Source of the DNA: Phlebiopsis flavidoalba
Taxonomy: Eukaryota > Basidiomycota > Agaricomycetes > Polyporales > Phanerochaetaceae
Direction of reading: 5' to 3'
Assembly: GCA_035772785.1 (NCBI GenBank)
Contig: JAOCPU010000083.1
Span: forward strand, 26,158-90,157
Length of the DNA: 64,000 nucleotides
Positions 11,906-23,940 of this stretch are shown here, piece after piece. The notes below the pieces were generated by a model. The model saw only the letters and a program-made list of their open reading frames with translations, searched no databases and was not told the DNA's origin. Numbering within the stretch: position 1 is the stretch's first letter; each line of letters opens with the position of its first letter. A program made the translations under genes and the position numbers.

Positions 11906-14640
11906 TCAAAAACGCTCGCAATGAACGCGTCCGCGTCGATCGCACTCTGCGGGTTGGAACAGGTGAGCAGTCGGACTGTGTGTGGTCTTCTGCCGTTTGG
12001 ACGGCGGACTTATGCTGTTTGCGCTTGAGGAGCTGCGCGGGCGGACCTGTGCGGTCTTGTCTCGATGTGCGCCCGCTGCAGCTATGGTCCTGGCCATCTT
12101 ATTTTCCGAGCCTGCGAGGGCGTCCTCTTCGGCAGACTTGGATAACGCAACTGTGGCGGCGTCGGCTTCAGCGGTCTTGGTTATGGCACCCTGTATCGCC
12201 GTCGGCGTGCGCAGCCTCTGGATCTTTTGATGTACCAGCATCCGTTCCCGTGTCTGAGGGCACGTCGTCTTCCCGCCGGACATGCAGATCGTTGCCAGTA
12301 ATAAGGAGGCGCTCCACGCCTACCTTGAGAAACCTGTACCCAGTCGTCGTACAGCGCCGAAGTCGCGACGTCGAGCCGCTTGAGCGTGGGGGCCTGCTCC
12401 AACACACTCGCACAACCCTCCGCCTCGTATCGCTCGATGAGCCAAGAGCGAAAATGGTCGAGGAGATCTGCAAGATCTTCGACAGGTGGCAGGAGTGGTT
12501 CCATTTATGTCGGCCAAAATCGATGATCCCCAGAGGCCGCTGCACATGATCGAGTACCGGATTTCTTCGCCAGTCCAGAGCTTCTCCGCTGCCTTTACGT
12601 GGTGTCGCATGTAGGTCGGCCAATCCTCATCTGAGATGCTCTTCCTCGAGTTGACGTACTCCAAGCGGACAAGCAGCCAGGTCTCAACCCACATCAGGGC
12701 GACTCGAGATCGTGCAAGGGGTTGTGGCGGAAGGTGGGAAGCTGTGTACGATTGGTATTTCTCGGAAGGGGTGCTTAAACCCCGCTGTGGCCCGGAAGGC
12801 TTTCTTCCGATCTCTTCTGGCCAGTTCTTCTGCGACGTCTTCAGGACGGATGCACTTCACATATGGCAGGTGCGCATAGGCCTGACGTCCCACTTCGGAG
12901 GCCATGAACTCGGCCGTGCCCTATTGTCGCGTGATTATGGGCATTGACAGCAGTGAGGTAAACACTCACTATATGCGTCGATAACCTTCGGGCTCGAGAG
13001 GATCGGTCTCCTGCTGCGCATACTCCAGGTCAGCAAGCTTCCCTACTCCGTTCACTATGAGGATGTTTCCGATACTGATATCACGATGGACCCAGCCGCA
13101 TTGATGCAGAATCTTTAGACCTAGATCCCATGTCAGTAAAGTCCAAGGTTTTTGCAGTACGTCAGGGTCTCACCTTGCACCGCGTCGGCCAGAGCTTCGA
13201 GGGGGCATGCGAAAGCATATCCACGTCAATAGACGCGCAGCGACCCACCTCTTCAAACACAATGCGGTGGTGCACAAACGATGGCATCTGCATGACCCTT
13301 TGCAGAGGGTCCCCCAGATCACTCGGTACAAACCGCTGTGCTTCAATGTCCTGCTTCGCTGGAATGACTGGCATGCCGGTATCAGCTTTCTCCGCTGCAT
13401 AAGCCATAGCTGGGTTGGGCCGTTCGAATAAAGCCGCGGCGCGTATGGTCGACCCGCAGTTGTCCTTGCCACCCAGGACGTCGCCGCCGAATTGTCTTGA
13501 CCTTGATGAGAAAATGTCGCTCGAAGCCCATCTAGCAAACCCAAGCGGCTGGTTCTTCTCGAAGGAATCTGTAGCCTAAGCATCTCGCCTCACGACGACG
13601 TTTTGCCTCACCGGCCAGCATGCGTCCTTGAGAACGAGGGGTGTCATGTCTTCAGTGCCATACACCGCATCCTGTAGCGCGTGCACTTCTCCATACACGA
13701 GTTCACCGTGTCCCGAACAGTCTTTCCGACCCGGAAGCAGTGATGAGGCGTACCGTCTTTGTAAGTGACGCATCTGCACATTCGATGTGGTACGGTCGGT
13801 GTTCACCCATACCTGGACGAGTTGTCCGTACAGCGTATAGTCTTGTCCACACCCCAGCTGCTCTTGTTGCTGCGATTACATGAGTCTCAGGAAAAATTCC
13901 GTGGTGTGTAGTCGTATCTCTTTACATATGAGATGATGTCAGATGTTGATCCAAGCACACTGGGATTCGAAGCTGATCACCTCGATGAAGTTGAATGGCA
14001 GTGAGACAAGCACGCCAGCGCGGCTCGCGGACCAAATCCTAAATATTCACGCCTTCGATTGTGAAGGCAAACAACATAAACGCCTCCGCGGGTCTACCTT
14101 CATGAAAGTGTTTCAACCAGGAGATGATCCCGGCCCAGTTTCTAGCAATGACCGGTCAACAGAGAACACTCGTACAATCATCGGTGAAAGGCACTGACCT
14201 TCACCCTCATCGTCTTCATCTGTACTTCCGCTGAGCTCATCCCAGGTACTGCCATATGCTCGCGAGTGAGGGCCTTTTTTCTGACGCATCGACCGGCGAT
14301 TCAAGTTCATCGACGCGTAGCACTCCGCAGAAGTCAGGCTTTGGCTCCGTATCAGTTCCACCTAAAAGCGATTATCGCCGAGGCTGAATCCGATGTTGTG
14401 TTCGGGATATGCTTGAAGGTCAGACTAGGCTCCGAATCTTCGTTGCATGCGTCCCTGGATAGCGTCCAGTAATATCCTCGATCTCGCGATAGGCCCTGTT
14501 CTCTAAGTCGACACGCCAGCTTGAAGGGGTTCGATCAAAACCACTTCCACCCGCCATGATTCCCTAGGAGCAAAGACCTCGACAAATGCACCTTGCTTTT
14601 GGAGCTTGCGAATGTTTTTACACCGTCTCACGGTGATTGT
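11906..14640 (-). pseudogene. FunK1-type protein kinase, copy 2
   Basis: Minus-strand FunK1 copy, diverged from copy 1. Reading from right to left: SLTFKHIPNTTS near 14420, VCFAFTIEGVNI near 14050 followed by a broken counterpart of SLPFNFIE, TPLVLKDACWPV near 13610, and VHHRIVFEEVG near 13260. The catalytic segment GWVHRDISIGNILIV and LADLEYAQ lies near 13050. Later come FMASEVGRQ, a WVETWLLVRLEY block corresponding to the DLESVLWLAIWLLV region, and a C-terminal tail containing PSKRQKTTH that ends at 11906. The catalytic loop is intact, but at least five frame changes and in-frame stops (for example in the INI-stop-DLV segment) separate the parts. It could be a decayed copy or an indel-ridden active gene. 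The N-terminal limit is approximate. Confidence 0.7.
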
Positions 14641-15865
14641 TTTACCATGAGACGGAAGTGCAGGCAGGATCCCCTCACGTCCCAGGAAAAAATGTCACGG
14701 GGAGCTGCTCAGGGTCGAGCCCATGTTCCACTTGAGGCGCGTGTTACGCCTCTTGACCCCAAGGCTCGGCATTTTCTGGATTGCTTTCTTACAGCCTTAT
14801 GCATGTCCTAACAAAATGAGTACAAGGTAAGGGAGGAGATACAGCTCATTTGCACTCACCGTTCCTAGTACCGGTCGTTGGGTAGCGTCCACTCCGGTAC
14901 ATGGCGGGATCATTCGGTGAGGGGAGACAACCTCATACTTCGAAGAGCTCAAATAAGAATGGAGAGGAGGTGTCACAGCAGAAATAGAGCTAGGTTGTGG
15001 AGAGTGTCAGAGGTGGCCGAGAGTAAAAATAATAATCGAGCCTAAATATCAATTACCGAATGCGGCAGGGGCGACGTTGATGCAATGATGTGCGGGAGAT
15101 CCCCTAACCCGATCAAACCAGTATCCCTTCGCCAATTTTTGCCAGCAAACATAGCAGCCAAAGTTGAAGTGCGCGTCACAAATCAACACCGTGTACAGCT
15201 GAATAGTAATTGATCTTCGTCCTCGAGACGACTTGCTTAGGGACGGGCACCTGTGATTCGCAGGAGGGGGTCGCAGATTCCAGCATGGCCCGGAAGTTGC
15301 CAGACTCCAGGTCAACGGACGTGGGACACAATGCTGTTTGTCACAAGTAATCATTTCAGATCGAAAGGGATTCTCTCAAGGTTGATCCTCGTGCAGTGAG
15401 GACTGAGGTTGTTGCAAACTCCACCATCAGCCACTCCAAGGCGGGCATGCCGTGATCCGATCTTGGACGGCATCACGGCTTGGCCATGGTGCTCGTTTGC
15501 GGAGCTCGAACAATCCAGCTTGCGCTCCCCCTTCACCGTGCTTTCTCGCAATCGGCAGGTCGCAAGCCACCACACCATGTACTTCTGCCACAACCCCAAG
15601 AGCATGAGTATGCCTAGCTCGTTGTTTACACCCTCACGGCCACGACCCACCAATCGAGTACGTCAACGTTGAATGCCATTCCTTTTAATCGCTGCTGAGG
15701 ATCTGATTTCGACTGCACTCATAGAATCATTTCCCGTCACGCTATCCTGTGGGGCTTGGAGTTGACTGTGTACAGCCAAACCCTTTTATCAGGCTATGTG
15801 CGGACGTGTCCCAGCTTCCCGTGCAGTTTCTTCCTAGGCAGTGAGAACGGCATCTTACCTACCGC
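14641..15865. other. Divergent spacer between FunK1 copies 2 and 3
   Basis: Both neighbours start outward from here, so promoters of copies 2 and 3 should lie inside. Open frames on both strands at 15350-15670 show no family motif. Decayed FunK1 first exons may be hidden here but I could not align them. Confidence 0.3.
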
Positions 15866-18470
15866 TTCAATCTACGGCAAGCGAGTCATCGAAAAAACTT
15901 GCTGGAACGAATAACTCCAAAACCTCGACAGTACGCCATCATCGTCGTTTATGCACTGCGCAGGACACACGCCTTCCTAATGCGAGACACGGAGAATCCA
16001 ATCTGTTCCACAGGATGGAGAAAAAATCATCCACGCCATCAGACGCGAACACGAGGAAAAAAAACGGAAACCTACACTAACTTTCTTCTACAACCCTGGC
16101 AGAGATCATTCAGCGGCCACACGCGACCAGAACGCGAGACCCGAACTGTTACGGCATATTAGACGACTCGGAGGACTTTATAAGAGGCGACGCAAATGCA
16201 AAAGGCCATGTAAGGCCACGCTGGTCAAGCATTGGCGCTTTTGGTCAGCTCAAGGAGAACGCGAGCGACTTAACATACAGGTACGTGAGGCCGGCCGATA
16301 ATCTTTGCGCGTTTCTTCGCCGTTCCTCAAAGCCAGATATGTAGAATTGTAATCAAGTCATTCGTTCATTGAGAGACATCATGCAAGAGGACCCACGTCG
16401 AAGATTTGTATTTGCGTTCTCGATGGAGGGCGCCGCTTATAGCGCATAGTGGTTCACCTGGCCGCGAAACCGATCGAGCGTCCTCGTGTCTTTCCCATTC
16501 GGCTTCATTGAGGTAAGTCCAGATCTCTATTGCCACACCAATTTAATGAGTTTTTCCAGCGATCTCCATTCATACCATGGAACTATTTGTGCGACTCATG
16601 TACGCCAGCGAAGAGGAGCGCGGACTGGACACGACCATGAAACGCCGGAAGGTTATTGATGCTGGACGACCCGCCCCACTACTACCTTACATGCTCAGGC
16701 GTCACGTACAGGGACGGTACGTATTATTTCTGATGTCGGTGGTGCACAAGATCTCCTGCGGTCGAGGGACCCGCGTATGGGAGGTGCGCCAAGTCAAAGA
16801 TGACGGTACAGAAGACCAAAAACCGCTCGTCCTCAAGGGGACAGCATGGGTAGATTCGTTCGCGCAATCGCGAAGACACTATTTGGAAAGCAGTCAGGAA
16901 AGATGCCGAGGAGACCGGCTGCCTTGTCGCCTTCGAGCGATACTTCGTGAAGATCAGAGCGGCAGGTGATGTCTACATTTTGCGGGCAGCAGGATAACAC
17001 GCACGCCCCCCCGTCGTACGTGGTCGTCCTCCGTCTAAACCGGCCACAACTCCGTTGGGCCATCCAGTAACGCTTGGTAGGAAGTCAGCACAGGGAAACG
17101 CAAGTATCTACCGTGTCAACATTGAAGCCTGAGGACCCAGAGGCTGTCAACGCCTTGCCCATGGACGTAGCAAAGAGTCCTGAGGATCACGTGCAGAAGA
17201 TCCTTCAACACGAACCGAAAGTTCACTATCGAATCGTATTTGAAGAGGTTGGCTGCACCGTCGTGATACAGGCACGCTCTCGGACGCACTTCACGGCAAT
17301 TGGCCGACGCGTTGGAAGGTGAGTGTGTCATACTCCAACGTCAGCATGCGAGCTTACCACTGGCGAAGGTTTGAAGGTACTCCATCAGTGCAGCTGGGTG
17401 CATCGCGACATCAGCACCGGTAACGTCTTAGTCGTCGATGGAGTCGGGAAGCTTACAGACCTAGAATATGCCAAGCGCTGAGAATGACAATACGATGCGC
17501 GAGAGTCGTACGGTGCGTAGCCCCTCTCACTCTCCTCGTCGGGTCCATGGTTAACATTGGCTGGGCGGGGTCAACGTATCCTTAGGGTACTCCAGAAACT
17601 TCATATCCAACGAGGGTAGACAGACAAGGCTATCTGTATATACCGCCGGGTCTCAAAAAGAACAAAAGCTCCCCGCGGTCACGTGGGAATGAAGTTCTCG
17701 CAGTCATTGACGGAACGGAGACCGACAGTTCCCACAACACCGCGCGGACCCTCCGCCACTTCTGGCCCGTCTTCCTCTATTGACGCAAGAAAACCGTACG
17801 ACCCCGAAGAGTTCCGACACAATCCCCTTCACGATCTGGAATCCATGATGTGGCTTGGAGGCTGGCTGCTCGTGTGTTCCGACTATGAGCGGCCGCGCAG
17901 CATCACCTCGGACTCAGAATGGGCCGCGTTTCTGATCGCCAAGCCGAATCCGCGTTCAATCTGTTCGGAGACTACGCAAATCGTTACGAGGTGATGCCTT
18001 GGAACTACCAAGAAATTCATGCGAAGCTATTCAAAACAGTGGCCCATTCCCCAAATTTGCGCTGATCGGTACAGAACTGGAGCGCTTCAGGGAACAACTC
18101 TACACGCGATACTTCGCAGCGGCGGCAGAGCGTTTCGCGGCCAACAAGCAACCCCCTTTCGCCACCATGGCTAGAGACCTGCACGACGTGTTTGTTGCTG
18201 CAGGTCGCCTCAATAAAGCCGTAGAGGTACCTCAAGGCCAACAATAACGATCTGCCGAGATTACCACCCACGACCAATCCCTCGAACTCGGCGCCAGCAA
18301 AACCACAGCAGCTAGATGCCAGCACCGCCAGCACCGCAAGCTGCAAGTAGTAACATACCCGCAATATTAGTCGAGTGGATTCAGGACAGCGCACCAGCAA
18401 GCGACAGAAGATCAATCTCCGCACCTGCTCAACACGTTCAGCCAGATCGCGATTGCTTCGTAAGACGACG
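15866..18470 (+). pseudogene. FunK1-type protein kinase, copy 3
   Basis: Third FunK1 copy, plus strand. Landmarks: KPTLTFFYNPG near 16065, NCYGILDDSEDF near 16145, then an intron starting GTACGT at about 16282. Next are MQEDPRRRFVFAFSMEG near 16380 and VSFPFGFIE near 16485, followed by LMYASEEERGLDTTM, GRGTRVWEVRQV and KPLVLKGTAWVDS near 16830. VHYRIVFEEVGC lies at 17220 and the catalytic segment WVHRDISTGNVLVV with LTDLEYAK near 17400-17475. The C-terminal lobe has FRHNPLHDLESMMWLGGWLLV (read across frames), MPWNYQEIH near 18000, and a tail with TSKRQKINL near 18390. A stop follows YAK directly, and several one-base shifts break the frame. The 3' part from about 18030 to 18620 is duplicated, in rearranged form, at 28970-29660. 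Confidence 0.7.
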
Positions 18471-18814
18471 GGAATAGGCGACGGGACAATCCAATCCAGG
18501 ACCTCAAATTCATCTAGGATACACCCTGTGCATCCTGTACAAAATACTGCAGCCGGCGTAATTAGAATAAAATGCTCTTCGGCTACATCCGCATACTCAA
18601 AATGATGATAATCTAGGGGTTCAGGACGCAGACGTGAGTTGCGGACAGACCGGTGTCCGAACGGGCACATGTTGCCTGAGTCTACCTCTGCGCGATGAAT
18701 CCTTCGCACGGCGTATGATGTAAGCTGTACCCGCCAGCTGCTAGTGTATTCTGCCACGCACATCGATATCTATACATGACGATAGTGGACTGCAAGCGCT
18801 CGATGGGCATGAGG

Positions 18815-19195
18815 CTACGAGGACAAGGATAACACCTTCGCGTCCAGAACCGCCATATTAATCCCAAGCCCAACGATGGGATCGCCCTCGGCGTGCACAG
18901 AGACGTGGACCAGAGATGGGGATGGATACGATTGGTCCGGGGAGGGCGAGGGAGTCATGCCCTCGCAATCCTCGAAGTATGCAGGGTCGACGTAGATGCC
19001 GAGGCCCGTCAAAGGAAGAGGGCAAGTGACCTCAAGCGTCGGGGTGGGCAGCTGGAGGCCAAGGCCATTGGAACCTTCGGTGCTGCCTGGGGTAGACTGG
19101 TCAGTATATGCTGGAGTCCACCTCGTGAAAGTTGACAACTCACTGCTGGCGGCGCTGGCCCAAGGCAAGGTGGAACGCATAACGGACTTGGTCAT
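18815..19195 (-). CDS. Hypothetical protein, unrecognised
   Basis: An open frame of 126 codons starting at 19195 with MTKSVMRSTLPWASAASS. A good donor (GTGAGT) directly after the serines and a CAG about 50 bases later would shorten it by one small intron in frame. The remainder is rich in proline, serine and threonine, with TPTLEVTCPLPLTGLGIYVDP as a coding-like stretch. I find no known domain. It lies in the 3 kb segment that is absent from the paralogous block at 29.7 kb. Confidence 0.25.
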   Translation of the reverse strand: MTKSVMRSTLPWASAASSELSTFTRWTPAYTDQSTPGSTEGSNGLGLQLPTPTLEVTCPLPLTGLGIYVDPAYFEDCEGMTPSPSPDQSYPSPSLVHVSVHAEGDPIVGLGINMAVLDAKVLSLSS

Positions 19196-20125
19196 GATGG
19201 ATTAATAATTCGGTGGCAATGGGAGTAACAATTCAAGTTTTCTGAGGAGACCTACGTTGACAGGCGACATGATTCTTACGTACGGTTTCAAGCGTTGCGT
19301 CTGTTTGTACACGGTCAACAACGTCGGCTGTCCATACCAGGCGTTTCCGCCACGGAAGAGCAAGTCTATATGATCAATAAGAAGGATACAATGTCCGCTT
19401 TGGGAGGTATTCGGCGCGGATGCTCGCACAAGAGGTCATCGGAGAGCGGAAGAAAGCAGGATACGCTCGGGTAAAATTTGGCTCCGCGTCGGGAAAACCT
19501 ATTATGGAAGCGGGGCGTGGGAGCGCGACACACCCGACGCGCGCGACGGGATAAGCGCTTAACCGTCTTCGGCTCACGTTCGAGTTCGAAACACCCATGT
19601 TCAAAGTTGCTGGCATTCCATTCAAGGCAATCGACGGTAGAACACCGCTGGAACTATTGCCGGGCAATGTATACAATGCGGTATGTACATACCCTTTACT
19701 ACTGAGGTCGAAATGAACGCTGTGTTAGATCGCAGCCACTTCCAAGTCTGCTGCAGTGTCTCTGCTACATGTGAAACAACACTGACAAGTATTCAAGGAG
19801 TGACCGCGTTATAGACGCCACGATTCTATTCCAGATGATGCTCGCATCAGCAGGGTACGCTCTTTGTCCTGAGTATCCACTCACGATATTCAACTATTAC
19901 AGCAGCGGTTGAGGGGATTTATTTCTGTCCAAGCGCCCTACCGTCGCAGTGAGTACAGTGTTCCATTGGAAAAAAAGGTGTACAATACTCACGTTCGGCC
20001 CAGCAGCCAAGCTGAGTTTGTAAGGCGCCTTGGAGTCAGTCTCTCCGGCCGGATTTCTTCATCGTCAGCAACACAGTCTCCCCGCCCTTGTCCACCCCAA
20101 CATTGAAGCTGTAATATATCCACCC
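19196..20125. other. No confident gene
   Basis: A plus-strand stretch near 19565-19680 (frame containing KVAGIPFKAIDG) looks coding, but I cannot place it in a family or find its ends. The rest shows only short frames. Confidence 0.25.
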
Positions 20126-20720
20126 TCAAAGAAAATCACCCTGGAAAGATGCCTTCACGGTACCGTCACTCCCGACGGAGTAGTCGCGCAAGATGGCACT
20201 GATAGCGAAGGGTGCCTTCTTCGTACCAGACGCGTCCTGCGACCACTGGAAGAACAATGAGACCGGCGCGCTCATGCCGACGCCGACAGGGAAGACGACG
20301 GTGATCATCTCGTTCTGGGCGTACTCGAACCAGTCGAGCTTGCCGACGAACGTGCGCGCGGACACTGCGGTCGACTGGTCGGAGTAGAAGAGGGGGAGCG
20401 TCCAGGGGCCCGATTGCGCGTTGTTCGGGTTGTGCATCGTGACCTCGACGTTGGAGTTGTTGGCCCCGATGGTACCGCGGAAGGTGTGTACCAGCCGAAG
20501 GAGAACTCGACGGCAGGGTGCCGTTGCTCGAAGGCTTATCGGCGACGGTGATGGTGCCCGGTGACAGTGGCATTGGCCTTGGGGAACCTGGCTCGTTGAC
20601 GGTCCATTGCCAGAAGCCCAGACAGGCTGGTTGAAGGCTGAGGGTGCCGGGGCAATCGATGGTGATGCTATCGTTGGAAGCGTAGGAGAGCCAGTCGAAT
20701 TTTCCGGTGAAGACAAACAT
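20126..20720 (-). CDS. Two-repeat protein of unknown function
   Basis: The ATG at 20720 has a TATA box about 80 bases upstream, supporting this start. The protein has an internal duplication. The first half holds FTGKFDWLSYASNDSITIDCPG and LGFWQWTVNEPG; the second half holds VEVTMHNPNN, FVGKLDWFEYAQNEMITVVFP and VSLFFQWSQD. Each unit thus has a [FT]GK[FL]DW motif, an aromatic YA[SQ]N motif and a closing [FW]QW motif, as expected for two tandem beta-sandwich-like modules of about 90 residues. No signal peptide is seen. The second half needs two frame changes around 20490-20540, where a segment reading VEFSFGWYT appears in the third frame. It ends at the stop at 20126. I do not know the family; cytosolic location is inferred from the missing leader. 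A lectin-like role is possible but unsupported. Confidence 0.55.
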
Positions 20721-20800
20721 GGCGAGTGTTGAATACGACTAGAAGGGGCTTTAAGACTGAAAGCGAATGTGCTGCAGCCTCTGGCCTGGCGGGGCTCCCA

Positions 20801-20807
20801 TATATAC
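20801..20807 (-). promoter_or_regulatory. TATA box of the two-repeat protein gene
   Basis: On the minus strand the sequence reads GTATATA about 80 bases before the ATG at 20720, with pyrimidine-rich and CA-containing DNA between, a standard core promoter spacing for a well-expressed fungal gene. Confidence 0.5.
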
Positions 20808-20879
20808 TCAACAAGGGCATTTGGCACAGCGCGTCTACCATGGCGGTTTGAAGGCAGTGTGGCAACCCGACTCACAGAG

Positions 20880-21630
20880 TCACGCGTACAAGCGAGGCAA
20901 ACGAGCTTTGTGATTCATTCCAAAAACTGCGAGCGGCATTTCCTCAGTCATTAAGTGCCGAACGCTTAAAGATGATTGAATGTTCGCAGGATCGTATCCG
21001 ACATCTTCTCGTCATTGCGGTCTGTGGCGTTACGTCACACATAATGCGGAGGATGCATTTGGTTGACAGCGAATATTCGGACGTTCACAGCTTTGTCTCG
21101 AAGGGCATGCCGATATTCATCGTTGTCAGACTCGATGTGCTCGCAAGATAATTACAAGGCCACCGAGCGATTACCCCATACCCACACAAACTCTGTAACG
21201 CGAGCACCAAAGTCAATGTCTTGGACAAATTCCTCGCCAAACCAGAGACGTGCATGCAAAGTGTTAGCCGGTGGGTAGTAGCCTGCGTAACTAAAGGTCA
21301 AGGCGAGACGACAAGCAGCTCGATGCGAACCTCATCACATGCGAGGACACGAACTCTTATACACGTAAGTATGCGAGATACTTGTACTTGCAAGGCTGGC
21401 AGTATAAACATTCGCACGCTCTCTCTATTCAACTGTGGGATACTACAATTGCATCGAGGACTCCTCTCATCACCGTTTGCGGGGGTCAGTTGATCCACCA
21501 AGTCCTCGCTACTACCTCTTAAGTTCCCGTCTCGCCAGCATCACACGATTCACTGCATTGCGTCGACTTTCTCTTGCTCGGATAACGAGTTGACAATTGA
21601 CATGTCGCATCACAGTTGACTTGATGTGTT
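20880..21630. other. No recognisable gene
   Basis: Lies between the promoter of the two-repeat gene and the 3' end of the F-box-like gene. Open frames are short and overlapping. The right junction near 21625 marks where similarity to 29690 begins. Confidence 0.35.
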
Positions 21631-21655
21631 CTAGGATGTTTTTCTGAGTGGAGGC

Positions 21656-23674
21656 TCACGGCTTCCCCGTTCGTTGCACGCCCTCAGAAATCTCGTACAG
21701 CAAATCGCTCCTCCACCACTCCTTGAACGGCTCAAGAACTACGCCCTCATCACCAACCTCGACGTGTACGCTCCCTTCCTTCAAATTATACGGTACCAAC
21801 CTTACTCTCTCCCCCGTCTTAGGCATGCAGCTCTTGATTTTACCCACTGCGCGTGTGACGTCCCCATGCTCAACCAAAATTCGGAGTACATGACGTCAAC
21901 TGTCCGCAGATGTTCGAATCCAGCAAGCACCTTGTCTCCTCGCGCAAGAATTTCTCTGTAGCGCGTTCGAGGTCGAAGGTTGGGGGTCGTACATGAAGGG
22001 GTCCGTCTCGTGCATGCATGCGATGATGAGGTGCTGGACGGACCATGAGAACTCAGAATCGGCTTGTGATGCGGACCGTGGAGTTGGGCAAGTGACAATT
22101 GTTAGTGTTGTGTGTTTTGTACATGTTGGTCCGACGATTTCTGAATCAGAGGTGATTCTTGTCGACCACGCGTACGCGTCCTGAAACCATTTCGGCCTAT
22201 GTTCAATATACGGCGTCCATACGGATAAATATACGACGCACCCTTGTCGTCGTGTATTCGTCTAGCAACAATACACGACTCGGATGTGTCGAAGATGGTC
22301 ATTACCAGCTTTATGATTGCTTGAAACTCCGTGTTATGTACATTTCTCATACCACAGCACTGGCGTAGGCTCGCTGCTGCGAAGAAGGTGACCTTGTGCT
22401 CGATTATCCAGAGACCTCTCCGACGAAGCCATCTCCAGAGACAGAAAACGAGCTCTGCACCTCGGAAGTCCATATGCCCACGTGTCTTCAACTTCTTTCT
22501 GGCCGATGGAAGCCTTGTCGCCCTCTACATGCCAGCGAACATTTTCGAGGAAACATACCCCGGAGATCCGCGAAGCTACCCACGAGACGGCATAGGCTCG
22601 GGAAGGACGCGAAAGCGATGTTGCGACAGGCGCAAGGTACTTGAGAGTGCGCCCGACGCTATGCTGTTCAGCACCGCGCGGTGTGCATAAAATACCCGAC
22701 GCGGACAGGCCGTTTAGGGTTCGCGTCGGCCCGCATTTGAAAACACAATGCTTTGAGCGCGGGTAGATTTTGCGCAGCCCAGCAACACACGCCACGTCGG
22801 CCGGTCGAAGATGTCAGTCCTCTCGTTCTTCTCGAGCATAAGAGTGATAATATGGTCGCGCAGCACAGCCCGAAATCGGCTATTCGAGGTTATGCAGAGC
22901 GCTCGCTAGAATAGACAGGAGTAAAATATAAACTCAGTCTCCGTCGTCGTGCGAAGAGAACTCTATTGCCCTAACCTAGAATAGACAGGAGTAAAATATA
23001 AACTACGTTATATCAGAGTCATGTCCGTGTAGGTATAAATGGAGCCGAAGACTAACCTCAGTCTCCGTCGTCGTGCGAAGAGAACTGAGGACTACGAGGC
23101 GCCTAAGCGCGGTGGCTTGCAGGCAGCGCGCTTACATAACGAGAACTGTACAGGCGCATCAAACGGGCCTCGTGGCAAGTGAACGTCCGAATAAAGAAAG
23201 TGTAGTGTCCATGCCTGATGAACGAAAACAAAGAAATTCAACATCGGCGAGCATAACGTATTCGTGAGGAGTTCGACATCCTGCTGAGTCCACAACGTGA
23301 GGCGGCGGAAGAGGAGAGGCCGGATGATATACGCCCAGCGATGGCAGGTTCGTGAGAGCGCAGAGTAAAGGGGTTTGTACGGGCTATGCCATACGTCGTC
23401 GCGTCGTGCTTCGAGAATTATGTGATACACGATGACGGCGAGACAGTCGCTGTAACGGTCAGTATATCCATGATAACGATATACCTCGCCTTCTACAACC
23501 TCCGGCTCGTCTGGGAAACAAGATTATAACCGTGTTTGAGCAGATATGGGCAGAAATCAACGTACCATATCGAGTAGAGGCGAGTTTGCTTCCCTCGGCA
23601 TCGCCCTGATTTGACTCCGACGTAAATGACGATGATTCTAGCACGACGAGCGAAGGAGATGCTGAGTTCGTCAT
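21656..23674 (-). CDS. F-box-like protein, locus A
   Basis: Exon one starts at ATG 23674 (MTNSASPSLVVLESSSF) and ends at a GTACGT donor near 23567. After an intron of about 55 bases ending CAG, exon two reads EPEVVEGEVYRYHGYTDRYSD, YHIILEARRDDVWHS, then SRTCHRWAYIIRPLLFRRLTL and QQDVELLTNTL. This is the layout of Agaricomycete F-box-like proteins, where a helical F-box remnant is followed by a CRxW..LRPLLFRxLTL block. The C-terminal part reads EILARGDKVLAGFEHLRTVDV (near 21930), KLVPYN-like text and VVLEPFKEWWRSDLLYEI, and ends at 21656. The middle (22100-23080) is poorly readable and contains interleaved direct repeats, so the gene may be interrupted. It lies directly downstream of the S10 carboxypeptidase, in the same orientation; the pair is duplicated at 29.7-31.5 kb. 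Confidence 0.5.
22906..23086. repeat. Interleaved direct repeats inside F-box locus A
   Basis: A 29-base unit (beginning CTAGAATAGACAGGAG) occurs at 22906-22934 and 22976-23004. A 30-base unit (beginning CTCAGTCTCCGTCG) occurs at 22933-22962 and 23057-23086. All copies are exact within their unit. The order is unit 1, unit 2, unit 1, spacer, unit 2, which suggests a local tandem duplication followed by indels. Confidence 0.8.
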
Positions 23675-23940
23675 GAAAGTCCTACAGAGTTATTCAGTGA
23701 AGTATGGGCTAACCGAGTTTTGCAAAGATTCTCGTACTTTATACGGAGAACATGGACGCTGCGGACACGTTCACCGTGGTAGCCTGATCAGCAGACGCGT
23801 CGTGGTAAACGCGTCCGAGTCGGTGTCCACGTGGCGTGCACTGCCATCCGAACCCGCCGATACTCAAGACTTCATGTCGGTATATTCAAGCATCCCAACT
23901 ACATGATCTTGACTGACTACATGGCACATATGGGCCCCCT

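Noticed and set aside
12000..12550. Plus-strand open frame of 189 codons
   Set aside because: Opposite strand of FunK1 copy 2, whose minus-strand motifs are clear.
21656..22110. Plus-strand frames at the left of F-box locus A as a separate gene
   Set aside because: The minus-strand reading (KVLAGFEHLRTVDV, VVLEPFKEWWRSDLL) fits the end of an F-box-like protein, and the paralogous block keeps the same order.
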